From assembly GCF_024498275.1 (NCBI RefSeq), contig NZ_CP101809.1, forward strand, positions 558,001 through 622,000: a DNA stretch of 64,000 nt. The letters are read 5' to 3'. Below the pieces are notes generated by a model, which ran no database searches, was not told where the DNA came from, and worked only from the letters and a program-made list of their open reading frames with translations. Positions 8,828 through 20,920 of this stretch are shown here, piece by piece; the stretch's first letter is position 1; each line of letters begins with the position of its first letter. The position numbers and the translations under genes are program-made. The DNA comes from Mycoplasmoides fastidiosum (GTDB lineage Bacteria > Bacillota_I > Bacilli_A > Mycoplasmatales > Mycoplasmoidaceae).

Positions 8828-11547
8828 ATGAGACTGAATAATTCAAAAAAGCCACTAAAAGATTATTTGCTTTAGGACCAGTTTTTGCCATGACTACAGG
8901 GGCATTATTATCCGCTTGTTCTTCTACAACATTGCCCCATTTGCGGAATGAATTTTATTATAAAGTTAATTCTAATCCAGCTGAAGTCAAAACAAGAGCT
9001 TTTGACTGGGACTACACAAAAAGTGCTCAAAATAAAGCCTTTAGTAACATTACCCCGCATTTAATTGAATACAAATATTCTGGCCACTTTGGATTAGATG
9101 CTGAAGGAAAACCTACACCCCAAACTAATGCAAAATACAAAATTGCTTTTGCATTGGCTAAAGCAATTCATGTGACCACTGAAGGTGGTAAAGTAGAAGT
9201 ATTTGATAGTGATGCGGTTGATGGTGTAGAACCAGATGGAATTCAAATTGGGATGATGAGAGAAACTTCTACCCAATCTAATTCAGTTAATAGTCCCGCT
9301 TTTTATGAAGCTTTAAGAAAAGCAACTAAAGTCCAATTTACTGTAAAAGAAGGTATTTACTGAGCCGATGGTAAGGGTGAAAAAACTTCATACCAACTAA
9401 AACCAGAAGATTTTTTCACTAAATATGCTCGAACAGTTATGCAAAATGTCGGATATCGTCATGCTCATGGTGGTTCCAAAGAAGCTGATGATCATGCGAA
9501 TAATGTGACTTATCGAGAAAATTTAGAACCTAATACAAATCCATTTATTGCTTCAACTGATTTTGGTAACGAATATTTAATTTATCTTTTTGGCGTGGAT
9601 GGAGCAAAACTAACTAAAAAAGACAGTTTTTTAACTACAGTTAGCAGCACTGGTGAACAAGCAGTGACCTTTGAAGCTTTAACTCCACAAGCTTCAACCA
9701 GCACAAGTGGAACTTCAAGTAACCCAAGTTCAACTCAAAGACAAGTATTTTTTGATACTTTTATGGATAAAATTATTCTTACAGGCAACTACTTTACTCC
9801 AGCGCCCACTGATTTTATTAAAGCCAACCAAAGCAGAAATCCGGCTAATGTATCAGGATTAGCAGCAGAAATTGGCTATTATTGATATGGCGCTAAATTT
9901 GAAGAAATGTTGTATGCTGGACCTTATTTTGTGACCGAATCAAACCAAAATCGATTTATTTACAAAATGAATCCGCATTATTTTGATCAAGAGTGAGTTA
10001 ATGATGATAGTTCTGTACGTAGTGTGGTTTCTGAAAATGATGGAACTGATGCCACAAGTTTTCGAAGCCAAAATTTTGAATTATACAAAACCGGACAAAC
10101 TCCTACGATTAGCTATAATAATTTATCACAAACTCAACAAGCCGAAGTTTTAAATAGTGTTAGAACTAATCCCGAATTATTTAATTTATCATATACAGTG
10201 ACACCTGATTATAGTGGTTTTAACAGTTTAGCTGTTACGTGAAGACCAATTCTTTACGGAGATTATCAAAATCCACTTGTACAACGATCAGAATATGCTT
10301 TTAATGATGCTTTTGCACTATTAATGTATGATAACACCATTGCTGATATTGAGGCTGGAAAAGTTGCAACTTCTAGCAAACATTATTGAACTGGGGACGG
10401 ATATATTTTCCGATCAATTCTTTCTTCCGCCTTTAACTATTACGCTTTTGCTACTGAAATTGGTAGTGAATTATCACATTGAAGCACTCTTGCTCGACCA
10501 GATACTCCGCTTGGTGGGTCTGATCAATCTACTACTGCTACATTTAAGCATTTATCTGATGATGTACGACAAACTGGTTTCTTCTTTTATGGCGGAGCAG
10601 ATAACAAAACAAAATTTGAAAAAACTTTAGCAGCTGACCAAAAACATTCTGTAGACAATACCAATAATCAAGAAGTTAGATACCAAGCAAGTAATTATGA
10701 ACAACTAAAAGCAGAAACAAAACGTTTATTGGATAAATTCTATGGGGTAACAACCGGTAATACAACTGGTACTGGTATTGCTAAATTAACAAATAATAAA
10801 CATCAAAAAATTCAATTAACATTTAACACTCGTTCTTCTGCAACAACAGCTAACCGTAAATCAGCAACTGAAAATGCGGTTAAAGTTTTAAACAGTTTAG
10901 ATCCCCGTCTTGATATTCGTGTTGCAGATTGAACCCAAGAACGATTTGATGCTTTAACTAATGCTAAAAGTCCGCACACATGGAACGGTTGAGGTTATGA
11001 TGTAATTGCTTATGCGGGCTTCTTAGGAGCATTTTTATACCCTGAACGTCAGTATTCATGATTTACTTCTTTATTCCACTTTGCAGATGAAACTACTAGT
11101 TCATCAAGTGATGCAGGAGTTGCAGGTCCTCAAGAGAATTTTAAAGAAATTCGTAAATTAGCAAAAGCGTTTAAAGCTTCTGAGGTTGTTTTCTCTAAAG
11201 AAACTGGTGCAGAATCTAAAACTTGAGAAGAAATGAAAAACGGAACCAATAAAGATTGGTATGGTTTTCAAAATTTCATGCGAAAAGATGCTAATAGTAA
11301 ATACAATCCAGCAGTAGCATTAACCCGATTTGCTTTAACTTATGCAAATAACTTATCTAACCAAGAATTGGCTGATTTAAACTACGAAATTACTTCATTA
11401 ATGGGTTATGCTTTGAATGCAGCTAATGGATATCAAATCACTAGAAATGCAGTACCACGTTTAGTGAATCGTCATTATGAAATTCCTGTTGATGTAAATG
11501 GTGACAGATCATCATACCGGTATGTTCGCATTTTAAAAGACGCTTAA
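8828..11547 (+). CDS. OppA-like lipoprotein 2, frameshifted in the signal peptide
   Basis: Paralogue of oppA1 (about 906 residues if restored). The ribosome site GAGG and ATG 8828 are in place, but the frame from this ATG stops after 15 codons. Adding one A to the A6 run at 8845-8850 gives a signal peptide like those of copies 1 and 3 (KKATKRLFALGPVFAMTTG, lipobox LLSAC). From codon 16 on the frame is intact to 11547, with all family motifs (AEIGYYWYGAKFEEML, MNPHYFDQEW, FNDAFALLMY). As written the gene is off, because an internal ATG at 8890 would leave only a nine-residue stub before the lipobox Cys. Alternatives are phase variation by slippage at A6, recent inactivation or a base-calling error; a single site cannot separate these. 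Confidence 0.75.
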
Positions 11548-11585
11548 TGGCAAAATAATTTTTTCCAATCCTTATTAATTATTAT

Positions 11586-11627
11586 AAAAAACAAACTAAG
11601 ACTGAATTCATTCTTAGTTTGTTTTTT
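11586..11627 (+). terminator. Intrinsic terminator after oppA2
   Basis: AAAACAAACTAAGA (from 11588) pairs with TCTTAGTTTGTTTT (11612-11625), followed by further T. Confidence 0.75.
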
Positions 11628-11674
11628 GTTTTATTGATCTTAATATTGCTTGTGCACATTGTGTTTTCTCATGT

Positions 11675-11689
11675 AAAAAAAAAAAAAAA
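11675..11689 (+). repeat. A15 tract in the oppA3 promoter region
   Basis: Fifteen consecutive A end 14 bases before the -10 hexamer of the oppA3 promoter, so they occupy the -35/UP region. No other oppA leader has such a tract. In M. hyorhinis vlp genes, poly-A tracts at this kind of position switch lipoprotein transcription on and off by length change. The same is possible here but unproven. Confidence 0.8.
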
Positions 11690-11698
11690 CTTGATTTT

Positions 11699-11966
11699 TA
11701 TGATATGATCAAGTATAAATTATTTTTTATAGTTCAAAAATTAAAATGTTCTTAATGAAATTTATTAAATTCTTGAAAATCCAAAATACTATGGCCACTG
11801 GCTATAGTGAGGTTTTGGTTTTGAAATTATTTAATGAGTTGAAATAGCATTTAACTTAAAAATAAAATTCTTGAAAAGTTATTTTTAAAAATCAATTAAT
11901 TTTCGAAATTTGTAATTTCAAAACCTATTTATTTAATTTTTAGTTAAATAAATAGGTTTTTTTATT
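11699..11966 (+). promoter_or_regulatory. oppA3 leader: promoter, short ORF, antiterminator and terminator (leader 3)
   Basis: The extended -10 TATGATATGAT lies at 11699-11709, followed by the AAATTATTTTTT element. GGTTTTGAAATTA (11817-11829) is a perfect complement of TAATTTCAAAACC (11913-11925). The terminator arms are AAAACCTATTTATTTAA (11920-11936) and TTAAATAAATAGGTTTT (11944-11960), then T. A small hairpin, ACTATGGCC / GGCTATAGT, precedes the antiterminator at the place where leaders 1 and 2 have a hairpin of different sequence. Confidence 0.7.
11746..11847 (+). CDS. Putative leader peptide of oppA3 (33 residues)
   Basis: Starts MFLMKFIKFLKIQNTM and ends VLVLKLFNELK before TAG. It aligns with leader ORF 1 over all 33 positions with no gap, keeping M-F, F6, K8, LK 10-11, Q13, T18, LVLKLF 24-29 and LK 32-33. 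The lack of frame-breaking indels in AT-rich noncoding-like DNA supports coding. Confidence 0.5.
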   Translation: MFLMKFIKFLKIQNTMATGYSEVLVLKLFNELK

Positions 11967-12052
11967 ATTTTGTTGGCAATTTCTGCGTTTTTATTGTTGG
12001 GTCGTGACAAGGCAATTTTTGTTCTAAAAATTAATTAAGGGATTAAAAAAAT

Positions 12053-14734
12053 ATGAAATTAAATACTTCATCAAAAACCACTAAACGCCTATTTGCTTTA
12101 GGTCCAGTTTTTGCAATGACTACAGGCGCATTATTATCTGCTTGTTCTTCTCAAACATTGCCATATATGCGTAATGAATTTTATGTCAAGCAGAATTTGG
12201 CTGGTCAAAAAATTCAAATAAGAAATTTTCAATATGATTACACAAAAGACGCAGGAGGAAAAAATTTCAGCAATATTGCTCCTAATTTAATTGAATATCA
12301 ATATTCCGGACAACCGAAACTGGATTCAACAGGTAAACCTGTAGAAGAAGCCAAAGCAACATATAAAATTGCTTTTGCATTGGCTGAAGCAATTTATGTC
12401 ACAAAGAATGATGATACTGTTGTAGTGTTTGATGATGATTCAACAGATGGTAGTGAGCCTGATAATCTTCAAGTTGGAGTAATGAGACAAACTTCTAGTT
12501 CACCTAAATCATTGAATAGCTTGGCTTTTAAACAAGCTTTAAAAGATGCTAAAAAAGTTCAATTTACCTTAAAAAAAGACATTTATTGAACTAATTCTAA
12601 AGGTGAGAAAACTGAATATGAAGTTAAACTAGAAGATTTTTATACTAAATACATGCGAACAGTAATGTTGAATGCGCCTTATCGTCGTTCTCATGGTGGT
12701 TCTGAAAAAGCTGATGATTATGCTAATAATGTAACATATCAAAATAATTTACATCTTAGATCAAATCCATTTTTGACTTCTACAGACTATAGTAATGAAT
12801 ATCTGTTGGAATTGTTTGGGATTAATGCTGAAAAACTAACTAAAAAAGAAACTTTTTTAACTTCAGTTAAAGATACGAATCAACAAGCAATTACCTTTGA
12901 AGCATTAACAAGCACTAATAGTTCAGCTGGTAATGGTGAAAATAAAGTTCCGGTTTTTTTCGATAATTTTATTGAAAAAATTATTCTTGCTGGTAGTTAT
13001 TTTACTCCAGCACCAACTGATTTTATTAAGGCAAATCAAAGTCGAAATCCCCAAGATGTAACAGATTTAGCAGCAGAAGTTGGTTATTATTGATACGGGG
13101 CTAATCCCCAAGATATGTTATATGCTGGACCATATATCTTGGATGAAGTCAGCGAAACCCGCTTGTCTTACAAAATGAATCCTTATTATTTTGACCAAAA
13201 ATGAGTTCAAGATGATAATTCTGTGCGTAGCATTGTCTATGAATATGACAATAGTGAGGCCACAAGTTTTCGAAATCAAAATTTTGAATTATATAAAAGT
13301 CATCAAATTCCTAATATTTCTTTTAATTCTTTATCATCAACCCAACAAACTGAAGTTTTAAGTAGCATTAAAGATCATCCCGAATTGTTCAATGTATCTT
13401 ATATTCAAGTTCCTGACTATAACGATATTGGTGCGGGAACTATCACATGAAGACCTAATCTTTATTCAAATTACCAAGATCCAAGTGTTAATAAATTAAA
13501 TTATGAATTTAATGATGCGTTTGCATTATTAATGTATGGTGGAACAATTAAAGATATTGAAGCTGGCAAAATTTCAATGTCTAACCAACATTTTTGAACT
13601 GGGGACGGATATATTCTTCGATCAATTCTTTCCTCAGCCTTTAATTATTATGTTTTTACTAATGAAATTGGTAATCAACTTTCTCACTGGAATAGCCTTG
13701 CTCGACCAGATGCTCTGCTTGGTGGTAGCGATCAAGCCAATGCTTCAATTAAACATTTAGCCGATGATCCGCGTCAATTTGGTTTCTTCTTTTATGGAGG
13801 GGCTGATGGTAATCAAAAATTTGAAAAAACTTTAGAGCAAGATAGACAGCATTCTTTAGATCATACGAACAATCAAAAAATTGGATACCAATCAGCCAAC
13901 TATGAGGCTTTAAAAACAGAAACTAAAAGATTATTAGATAAGTTTTATAACGAACAAAAATCTACAGAAGCTGGTTCTAATGGAAAATCAAAACTAGTTA
14001 ATCCAAACGAAAAAATTCAAATAACTTTTAATTATCGTTACGTTAATACTTCAGCGAATCGTAAATTAGCTACTGAAAATGCAATTCAAGTTTTAACTAA
14101 CTTAGATAATCGACTTGATGTTCGTGTGGGCGAGTGGACTCAAGAAAGATTTGATAGTTTACTTAATGGTAAAAGTCCACAAACAATAATTAGTTGAAAT
14201 TATGATGTAAATTCTTACGCAGGATTTTTAGGAGCATTTTTATCTCCTTCTGGACCAATGTTATGATTTAGTTCCTTGTTTCATTTTGCTGATGATTCAA
14301 CTTCTTCTGGAAAAGCTAATGGAACAGAAAAATTTAAAGCAATTCGCAAATTAGCAAAGGCTTTTAAAAATTCTGATATCGTTTTTTCTAAAACTCCTAA
14401 TGCTGAAGCCAAATCTTGAGAAGAGATGAAAAAAGGCACTAATAAAGATTGATTTGATCCACTGAATTTTATGAAGAAAGATCAAAATAGTAAATACAAT
14501 GCTTCATTGGCTTTATCCCGATTTGCTTTAAGTTATATAACTACTTTAAATAATCAAGAATTAGCTGACTTAAATTATGAAATCACTTCCTTGATGGGTT
14601 TTGCCTTAAATTCAAGTGATAGTTATCAAATTATTAGAAATGCAGTACCCCGATTAGTAAATCCCCATTATGAAATTCCAATCTCAGTTAATTCTGATAG
14701 TTTATCCCATCGGTATATTCGCATTATTAAATAA
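12053..14734 (+). CDS. OppA-like oligopeptide-binding lipoprotein 3
   Basis: 893-residue lipoprotein, closest to copies 1 and 2. The signal peptide MKLNTSSKTTKRLFALGPVF... leads to LLSAC. Family landmarks are AAEVGYYWYGANPQDML, MNPYYFDQKW, FNDAFALLMYGG and, near the C-terminus, LADLNYEITSLMGFALNSS. The frame is complete. It lies directly before oppBCDF and shares their direction, but a strong hairpin terminator at 14832-14876 intervenes, so cotranscription would need read-through. Its own promoter carries an A15 tract, making it the best phase-variation candidate of the set. Confidence 0.85.
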
Positions 14735-14831
14735 ACTTTTGAATTATCCAAATCCTTGAATTTTAATCAAAAATTAACTAATTTTTAATTAAAATTGTGA
14801 TTAAAGAGTAAAAAGATTTTTATTTATTAAA

Positions 14832-14876
14832 AAAACAAAATAAGTCTTAAATATAAAACAAGGCTTATTTTGTTTT
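14832..14876 (+). terminator. Intrinsic terminator between oppA3 and oppB
   Basis: AAAACAAAATAAG... (14832-14846) pairs with GCTTATTTTGTTTT (14863-14876). oppB follows after 47 bases with a strong AGGAG site (14912-14916) and must have its own promoter or depend on read-through. Confidence 0.65.
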
Positions 14877-14923
14877 AGTATATTACTAATATTTTATTTT
14901 CCACAAAAGAAAGGAGACTTGAA

Positions 14924-16000
14924 ATGATTAATTACATTTTCAAAAGAATCGGTTTGTTAGTAGTCACCATCTTTTTTGCAATGTTAGTTGTTTATCTAAT
15001 TCAAGCAACTTTTGGCCGCAATCCTTTCACTCAGGACGGTGCGATTACTCCACCTCGAGGTCAAAACCTGAGTGATCTTATTAGTAAGCAATTAACCGAA
15101 AACGGCTTTGATCGCGCACCGATTGTCCGGTTTTTTATTTATTTCAGTGGTTTATTTCACGGTAATTTAGGACGAGTTTATGTTGCTCAACTTAGAATTC
15201 CTGGAAGTATTTTTGAACCATTACGTTGAACTTTATTAATTACTTTTCCATCTTTTGTAATTAGTGCTATTTTTGGGGTGACTCTAGGCACAATTTCAGC
15301 TTATAAAAAAGGTAAATTAGTGGACCGTGTAATTAATGGGGTCACAACTTTTATCTCCGCAATTCCTACAGTGGTATTTGTTCCGTTAACTGTTGTATTT
15401 GCTTATAAATATGTGGGATTACCTTATTCTTTCATTAATCCACGCCCAGAAGCAGGAGTTGGTTTTGATCGAACTTTACTTTCATTAATTACCCCAATTT
15501 TTGTTTTCACTATAACTTCTTTATCTGGATACACTGTTATTACTCGTAATCAAATGGTACAAGTTTTAACTTCTAACCAAGTTTTGATTGCCCGAACAAA
15601 AGGCTTATCTCCTTTCGAAGTGTTTAAAAAACATGTTTTACGAAATGCTTCTTTACCAATTATGGACACAATTTTAAGATCCTTTTTTAGTTTACTTTAT
15701 GGAACTGTTTTTCTTGAACGTTTCTTCGGAGTACCAGGTAGTGCCAGTGCCATCTTAGATGCGCAACAAAGTGGGGAAATAAACGTTATCATGTTTGTGC
15801 TATTGTTTTTTGGTACTTTATCACTAGGAGTGAGCATTTTAGTTGATGTTATTTTAACCATTTTTGACCCTCGAGTAAGATTGGGTCGAAAATCTCGTTG
15901 ATCAGTTCGTTTTAAAATGGGGTTAGGTAGTTTACGACGTTGAGGATTTTTTCCTAAAAAAACTTTACCATCTTTAAAAGTTAATAAAATTAAAGGATAA
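14924..16000 (+). CDS. oppB: Oligopeptide ABC transporter permease OppB
   Basis: First transmembrane subunit of the oligopeptide importer, 358 residues. The N-terminus MINYIFKRIGLLVVTIFFAMLVVYLIQATFG is the typical first membrane span of OppB/DppB, followed by an external loop with PRGQNLSDLISKQLTENGFD and NGFDRAPIVRFF. Five further hydrophobic segments follow, and the coupling (EAA-type) loop with ARTKGLSPFEVFKKHVLRNA near residue 225 contacts the ATPases. ATG 14924 has an AGGAG Shine-Dalgarno site eight bases upstream. OppC starts 7 bases after the stop. The basic C-terminal extension (RRWGFFPKKT) after the last span is longer than in most bacteria. Confidence 0.92.
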
Positions 16001-16007
16001 TATTGAT

Positions 16008-17186
16008 ATGGAACGAACAAAATTCAACCGCGAAGAGTTTAACCGAAAATATAATTTATTATCCCATGAAGTTAAATTACTAAATTTCAACAATCGGCAA
16101 AGTTTTAATGTCGGTTTGATTGGTAAACCTTCTAATTTTTACCGCGATTTTCAAAAACGGTTGTTTAAACAAAAAGTAACTTGAATGGCTTTAGCAGTTG
16201 TTATTGGAGTTATTTTAATGGCTTTTATTGTGCCTGTTTTATCACCTTTTTCAGCTGTACAACCTATTGATATAATTTCATTAACATGACTAAAAGATTT
16301 ACCACCATGATATATTGATGTCAAAGAAAATACTTTTAATAGTGTGGATTTTGACATCATTCAAGGATATCATGATAATAGTGGATTAAATATTATTATT
16401 GATAAACTGCAAGTGGGAAATAGTTATGTTGTGACTTACAGACCTTATGAATTAATTGCAGCGATTAACGGAGCTACTGTTGCTAATGGTGGATCAGTTA
16501 ACATCACAACTATATTAGGAACTGATTTATATGGTCGTGATTTATGATTATTATCATGACAAGGAACTAGAGATGCTTTACTTTTAGCTTTAGTTTATGC
16601 GGTCGCTACTTTTATTATTGGAACTTTTGTTGGTGCGATTCTTGGTTATCATGCAGGTAAATGAATTGACACCTTTTTCACCCGAGTTTTAGAAATTTTT
16701 GACTCCATTCCTTCATTTTTAATGATCATTATTTTGGTGGGAATTATGGGGCGCGATTTAGTTTCTCTAGGAATTATTTTAGTTTTAATTAACTGATCAG
16801 GACCAGTTTATGGTGCTCGGTTCTTTATGATGACAATTAAAGATCGTGATTTTTTAAATGCTTCTAAAACTGTTGGATCTTCTAAATTCCGAATTATTTT
16901 TTTCGAAGCATTACCACAAGTTTTAGGTAAATTATTAATGTCTTTCATGGGTAGTTTAGTTGTTGGTTTTACTATTTTAACTGGATTAGCATTCTTAGGA
17001 ATTTTAGTTTCAGGACCAACTACATCACCAAACTTAGGACTAGTGTTAAATGATGGTCGACAACAAATTGATAATAATATTTGAGCAGTAATGCTTCCTT
17101 CTATTATTTTAATTTCTTTAACAGTTTCTTTGCGCTTATTATCTATTAATATCCATGATGCAATGGATCCTAAAATTAAAATTTAG
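16008..17186 (+). CDS. oppC: Oligopeptide ABC transporter permease OppC
   Basis: Second permease subunit, 392 residues, starting MERTKFNREEFNRKYNLLS. A cytoplasmic N-terminal extension of about 60 residues precedes the first span (MALAVVIGVILMAFIVPVL), then a long external domain up to about residue 180 that includes IQGYHDNSG. LGTDLYGRDLWLLSWQGTRDALL is the OppC signature preceding the permease core. The coupling loop is MMTIKDRDFLNASKTVGSSKF near 275. The C-terminus MDPKIKI follows the last span. Translation is probably coupled to oppB upstream and oppD 9 bases downstream. Confidence 0.92.
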
Positions 17187-17195
17187 GAACATTTT

Positions 17196-18443
17196 ATGAA
17201 TAAAAATCCTTCAAATAACAACGAATGATCTCGCTTAATTTTGCAAAATTCGAAAACAGTTTTATTAAAGTTGAAAACTGATTTTTCATTTAGAGCTTTA
17301 AGCAAAAAATACCAAGATTGATCATATAAAAAACGAATTATGAATGCGAATTTAATTGAGCCAACTTTTAAAATGAATGCTCAAAAATTTTCAGTTAATC
17401 CTGATCAAGTTTTAACAGTTCGTAATTTAAATATTTCTTTTTTAGCGCATAATACTAAACAATATATCCACATTATTCGAGGAGTGGATTTGGATATTCC
17501 AAGAGGTAAAATTGTTGGATTAGTGGGTGAATCAGGAAGTGGCAAAACAGTTACTTCTAAAGCTTTTTTAGGAGTGAATGATAATGCCATCTCCAGCGCT
17601 GATTTGGCGCAATTATCTGATGTCAACTTATTAAATTTCAAAAAAAATAAAGATTGATTATCAATTCGGGGTAAAAAAATTGGTTACATTCCTCAAGATC
17701 CTTTAACTGCTTTAAACCCAACTAGAACTGTGGGCAAACAATTATTAGACTGTTTAAAAAATGATCCGCGCTTCAAAACAACAGATGAAAAAATTAATTA
17801 TTTAGTTGGTTTATTAGAAACTTTTGGAATTCACGATGCCCGTAAGGGTTTAAATGCTTATCCTGATACTTTTAGTGGGGGAATGCGTCAACGAGTGGTA
17901 ATTGCCATGGTTGTTGCTTTAAATCCTGAATTAATTATTGCGGATGAGCCAACAACAGCTTTAGACCCAACAATTCAAGCTTCAGTTTTATCTTTGTTGG
18001 ATACAATTCGAAAAAAATATAAAATTGCAATTATTTTTATTTCCCACAATATTTCTGTAGTAGCAAAATTCTGCGACTATATTTATGTGATGTATGCGGG
18101 AAAAGTGGTTGAACGCGGCACAAGAAAAGATATTTTTACCAACGCTTTACACCCGTATACTTGAGCCTTAATTAATTCAATTCCTGAAAATAAAGAAGAA
18201 AGACTATATACCATTAAAGGAACTCCACCTGATATGTTGAACTTACCAGCTGGCGATCCTTTTGCGCAGCGGAATGAATATGCTTTAGAATTGGATTTTG
18301 TTAAAGAACCCCCATTAATTCAGGTTAGTCAAACTCATGCTGCAGCAACTTGGTTATTACATCCCGATGCTCCAAAAATTGAATTAAATAGTAATTTAAA
18401 AGCTCGTTTAGAATCTTTTAGAAAGGTCTTCAATGAATCATAA
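17196..18443 (+). CDS. oppD: Oligopeptide transporter ATPase OppD
   Basis: ATP-hydrolysing subunit, 415 residues, cytoplasmic, energising OppBC. An N-terminal extension of about 65 residues precedes the ABC domain. Walker A is GESGSGKTVTS near residue 110, the Q-loop region IGYIPQDPLTALNPTR near 162, the signature FSGGMRQRVVIAMVV near 225, Walker B LIIADEPTTALDP, and the switch His is in IFISHN. The C-terminal AWALINSIPENKEERLYTIKGTPP is the usual oligopeptide-ABC C-terminal domain. The stop codon overlaps the oppF start by 11 bases, indicating coupled translation. Confidence 0.93.
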
Positions 18444-20853
18444 AAAAATCATTTTACAAGTTGAAAATCTTTCTAAATTTTTTATTAATCGGTTTCAGGT
18501 TAAACATGCGGTTAATGATGTTAGTTTTAATGTTAAGGAACGAGAAATTGTTGGTTTAATTGGTGAATCTGGCAGTGGTAAAACTACGGTTGGCAGCTGT
18601 TTAGTTCGATTACATGATGATTATTCAGGATTTGTTTCTTTAGATGACAAAATTGTATCTGGACTAAAAATCAGTCGGGAACGAAACAAATTTTTGCGAA
18701 AAAATATGCAAATGATCTTTCAAGATCCGCATTCTTCATTGAATCCGCAAAAAAATGTTTTTGCAATTTTAAAAGAACCATTAGTTGTTAATGGTTTATT
18801 GAAAAATAGTGTCAAAGATATCTTGAAAGATTTACATGATGTTCAGTACGAGTATCGTTATGATTTTCAAACTAAATATTATGAAACCATTATTGACATT
18901 CTTGAAAATAACTTAAAATTATCGGCTAAAGGTTTAAATGGTTGAGAAGAAAAATTAACTAATTTAACTTTTGATGAATATGACAAAGTTGATGATGCTT
19001 TTAATGCTTATTATAGTTTTTATGAAAACAATAATAATTTAGAAGCTGAATCAATCGGTTATCAGTACGAAAAATACGAAGATTTATACCAGTTTTATTT
19101 TCAAAAACAAAAAGCCTTTCGCGATGACACTCCCCAATCTTTTAGCACCCATGTACATGCAGTGGATTTGGAAATTGAAACATTAAAAAAAGCTAATGAT
19201 ATTCTTAGTGAAGAATACTTGTTAAAACAAGCTAAAAAAGATTTAAGTGTATTTTCAAAAGAACTGAATGAAAGAATTTGAACCAACTTAAATTTATTGC
19301 AAGCATTTAGACATCAATTTAAATACCAAGCACAAATCAATTTTCAATCAGCTTTAGCAGCTTCTGATAAAAAAATTTGAGCTCAGCACCGTTTAATTTC
19401 AACGGTAAATAATATTTGCGCTAAAGCATTACAAATTAATTTAGGATGAGTTAAATTTTATTTAAAGCAAAATGATATTTTAGTGTACTCTGATACTAAT
19501 CAAATTAAAGATTTTGCTAATTATTTAACTCAAGCTGCCAAAGATTTTATTGTTAATTTTAAACATGATTTAAATCCAGATGATCCTAATTTTAGCCGAA
19601 AATTCATTGAAAAAATTAAACATGATTTTCAATTAGAAACCGAAAAGTTTTATGAACATGCTAAATATGAACAAAATAAAGCTTTCAAAAAAATTAAAAT
19701 TTTAAAAACAAAAATTAATAATTTAAAAACTTCATCATCCAAAACTGATTCTAAAGATTATTTAGCAAAATTGAATCAATTACTTGAAAAGCGAGTGGCT
19801 GCAGCTAGTTTGGATCAAACTGAATTCGAATCCATGTTAGAGAAATATAACATTGGTAAAAAAGAACGTTATACCAGATTAATTCAACTCGAAGAAGAAT
19901 GAAAAACTAAAACTTTAGAAACCCAAGCCCGGATTCTTAAACTTTTTGATTTACGGCATAAAGAATTTTTAGTTTGAGCTAAACAAAAAATGACTGAAGA
20001 AAACTTTAATTCCAGTCAAATTGAAATTATTTTGGATGATTATAAATCTAAAGTAAATAAAAAACAAGAATCATTCACTAATTTTCAAATCGAAACTAAA
20101 ATTTTAAAAAAGACTTTTGATGAAGTTAAATTTTTGTACGGTAGTCCAACCAAGACTTTGTATCGTTTTTTATTAAAACATTTTTTTAAAAATCATACTG
20201 AATTTAAAAAACATGAAACTTTAGTTAAAGTTATAAAAATTTTTGATAAATTACACCATAAATTTAAACTAAAAGTTTTAAGTCGCTCCATTTGTTCAGG
20301 CATTATTTTACGTAAAAAAATTTATAATGCTTTAGCTGATGTGGGTTTATTGCGCCAATTTGCTTACCGATATCCCCACGCTTTTTCGGGAGGACAACGC
20401 CAGCGAATTGTGATTGCTCGAGCTTTAATTACTGAACCAAAATTAATTGTTGCTGATGAGCCAATTGCCTCATTAGATATTTCTATTCAAGCCCAAATTG
20501 TTAACTTACTAAAAGAGTTGGGGATTAAAAAGAACATCGGAATTATTTTTATTGCCCATGATTTGTCAATGGTGGAATATATTGCTGATAAAATTTTGAT
20601 TATGCATTTAGGTCGAATTGTGGAATATGGTCAAACCAAAAAAATTTATGAAAAACCATTGCATCCTTATACCAAAAATTTATTTGATGCAATTCCAAAA
20701 ATGTCTAATGCAAACCAAGCATTTGTCAATTCACAAGTTGACACTGCTTATTTAAAAGAACAAAAATTTCCTAATATTGTTAACTATCAAGAAATTGAAC
20801 CCGATCATTTCTTGTTTGGAACCGACGAACAAATTAAGCGTTGAACTAAATAA
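18433..20853 (+). CDS. oppF: Oligopeptide transporter ATPase OppF with a large internal insertion
   Basis: Second ATPase subunit, 806 residues against about 310-330 in most bacteria. The ABC domain is split. Walker A GESGSGKTT (about residue 50) and the Q-loop MIFQDPHSSLNPQ (about 97) come first. Then follow some 500 residues rich in Lys, Glu, Asn and aromatic residues, with coiled-coil character, in place of the short helical subdomain. The signature AFSGGQRQRIVIARAL (about 650), Walker B LIVADEPIASLD and IFIAHDLS complete the domain. Mycoplasma OppF proteins are known to be long in this way (M. pneumoniae group, about 850 residues), so the insertion is a lineage feature and not a fusion artefact. 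Its function is unknown. The frame is intact. Confidence 0.93.
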
Positions 20854-20896
20854 TTTTTAATAACTTTTTTATTTTGTAATTAAAAATATTTTTTTA

Positions 20897-20920
20897 TAAC
20901 AAAAATTTAAATTTTTGTTA
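20897..20920. promoter_or_regulatory. Perfect 24-bp palindrome overlapping the oppA4 -10 region
   Basis: The two halves TAACAAAAATTT and AAATTTTTGTTA form a perfect 12+12 inverted repeat with no loop. Its right end overlaps the extended -10 of leader 4. It lacks a T run typical of a terminator and lies 43 bases after the oppF stop. It may be an operator, or a weak terminator hairpin for oppF. Confidence 0.45.

Noticed and set aside
18800-20380. OppF insertion as a fused foreign domain
   Set aside because: Long insertions at this position are already known in OppF of the M. pneumoniae group and the composition matches the host.
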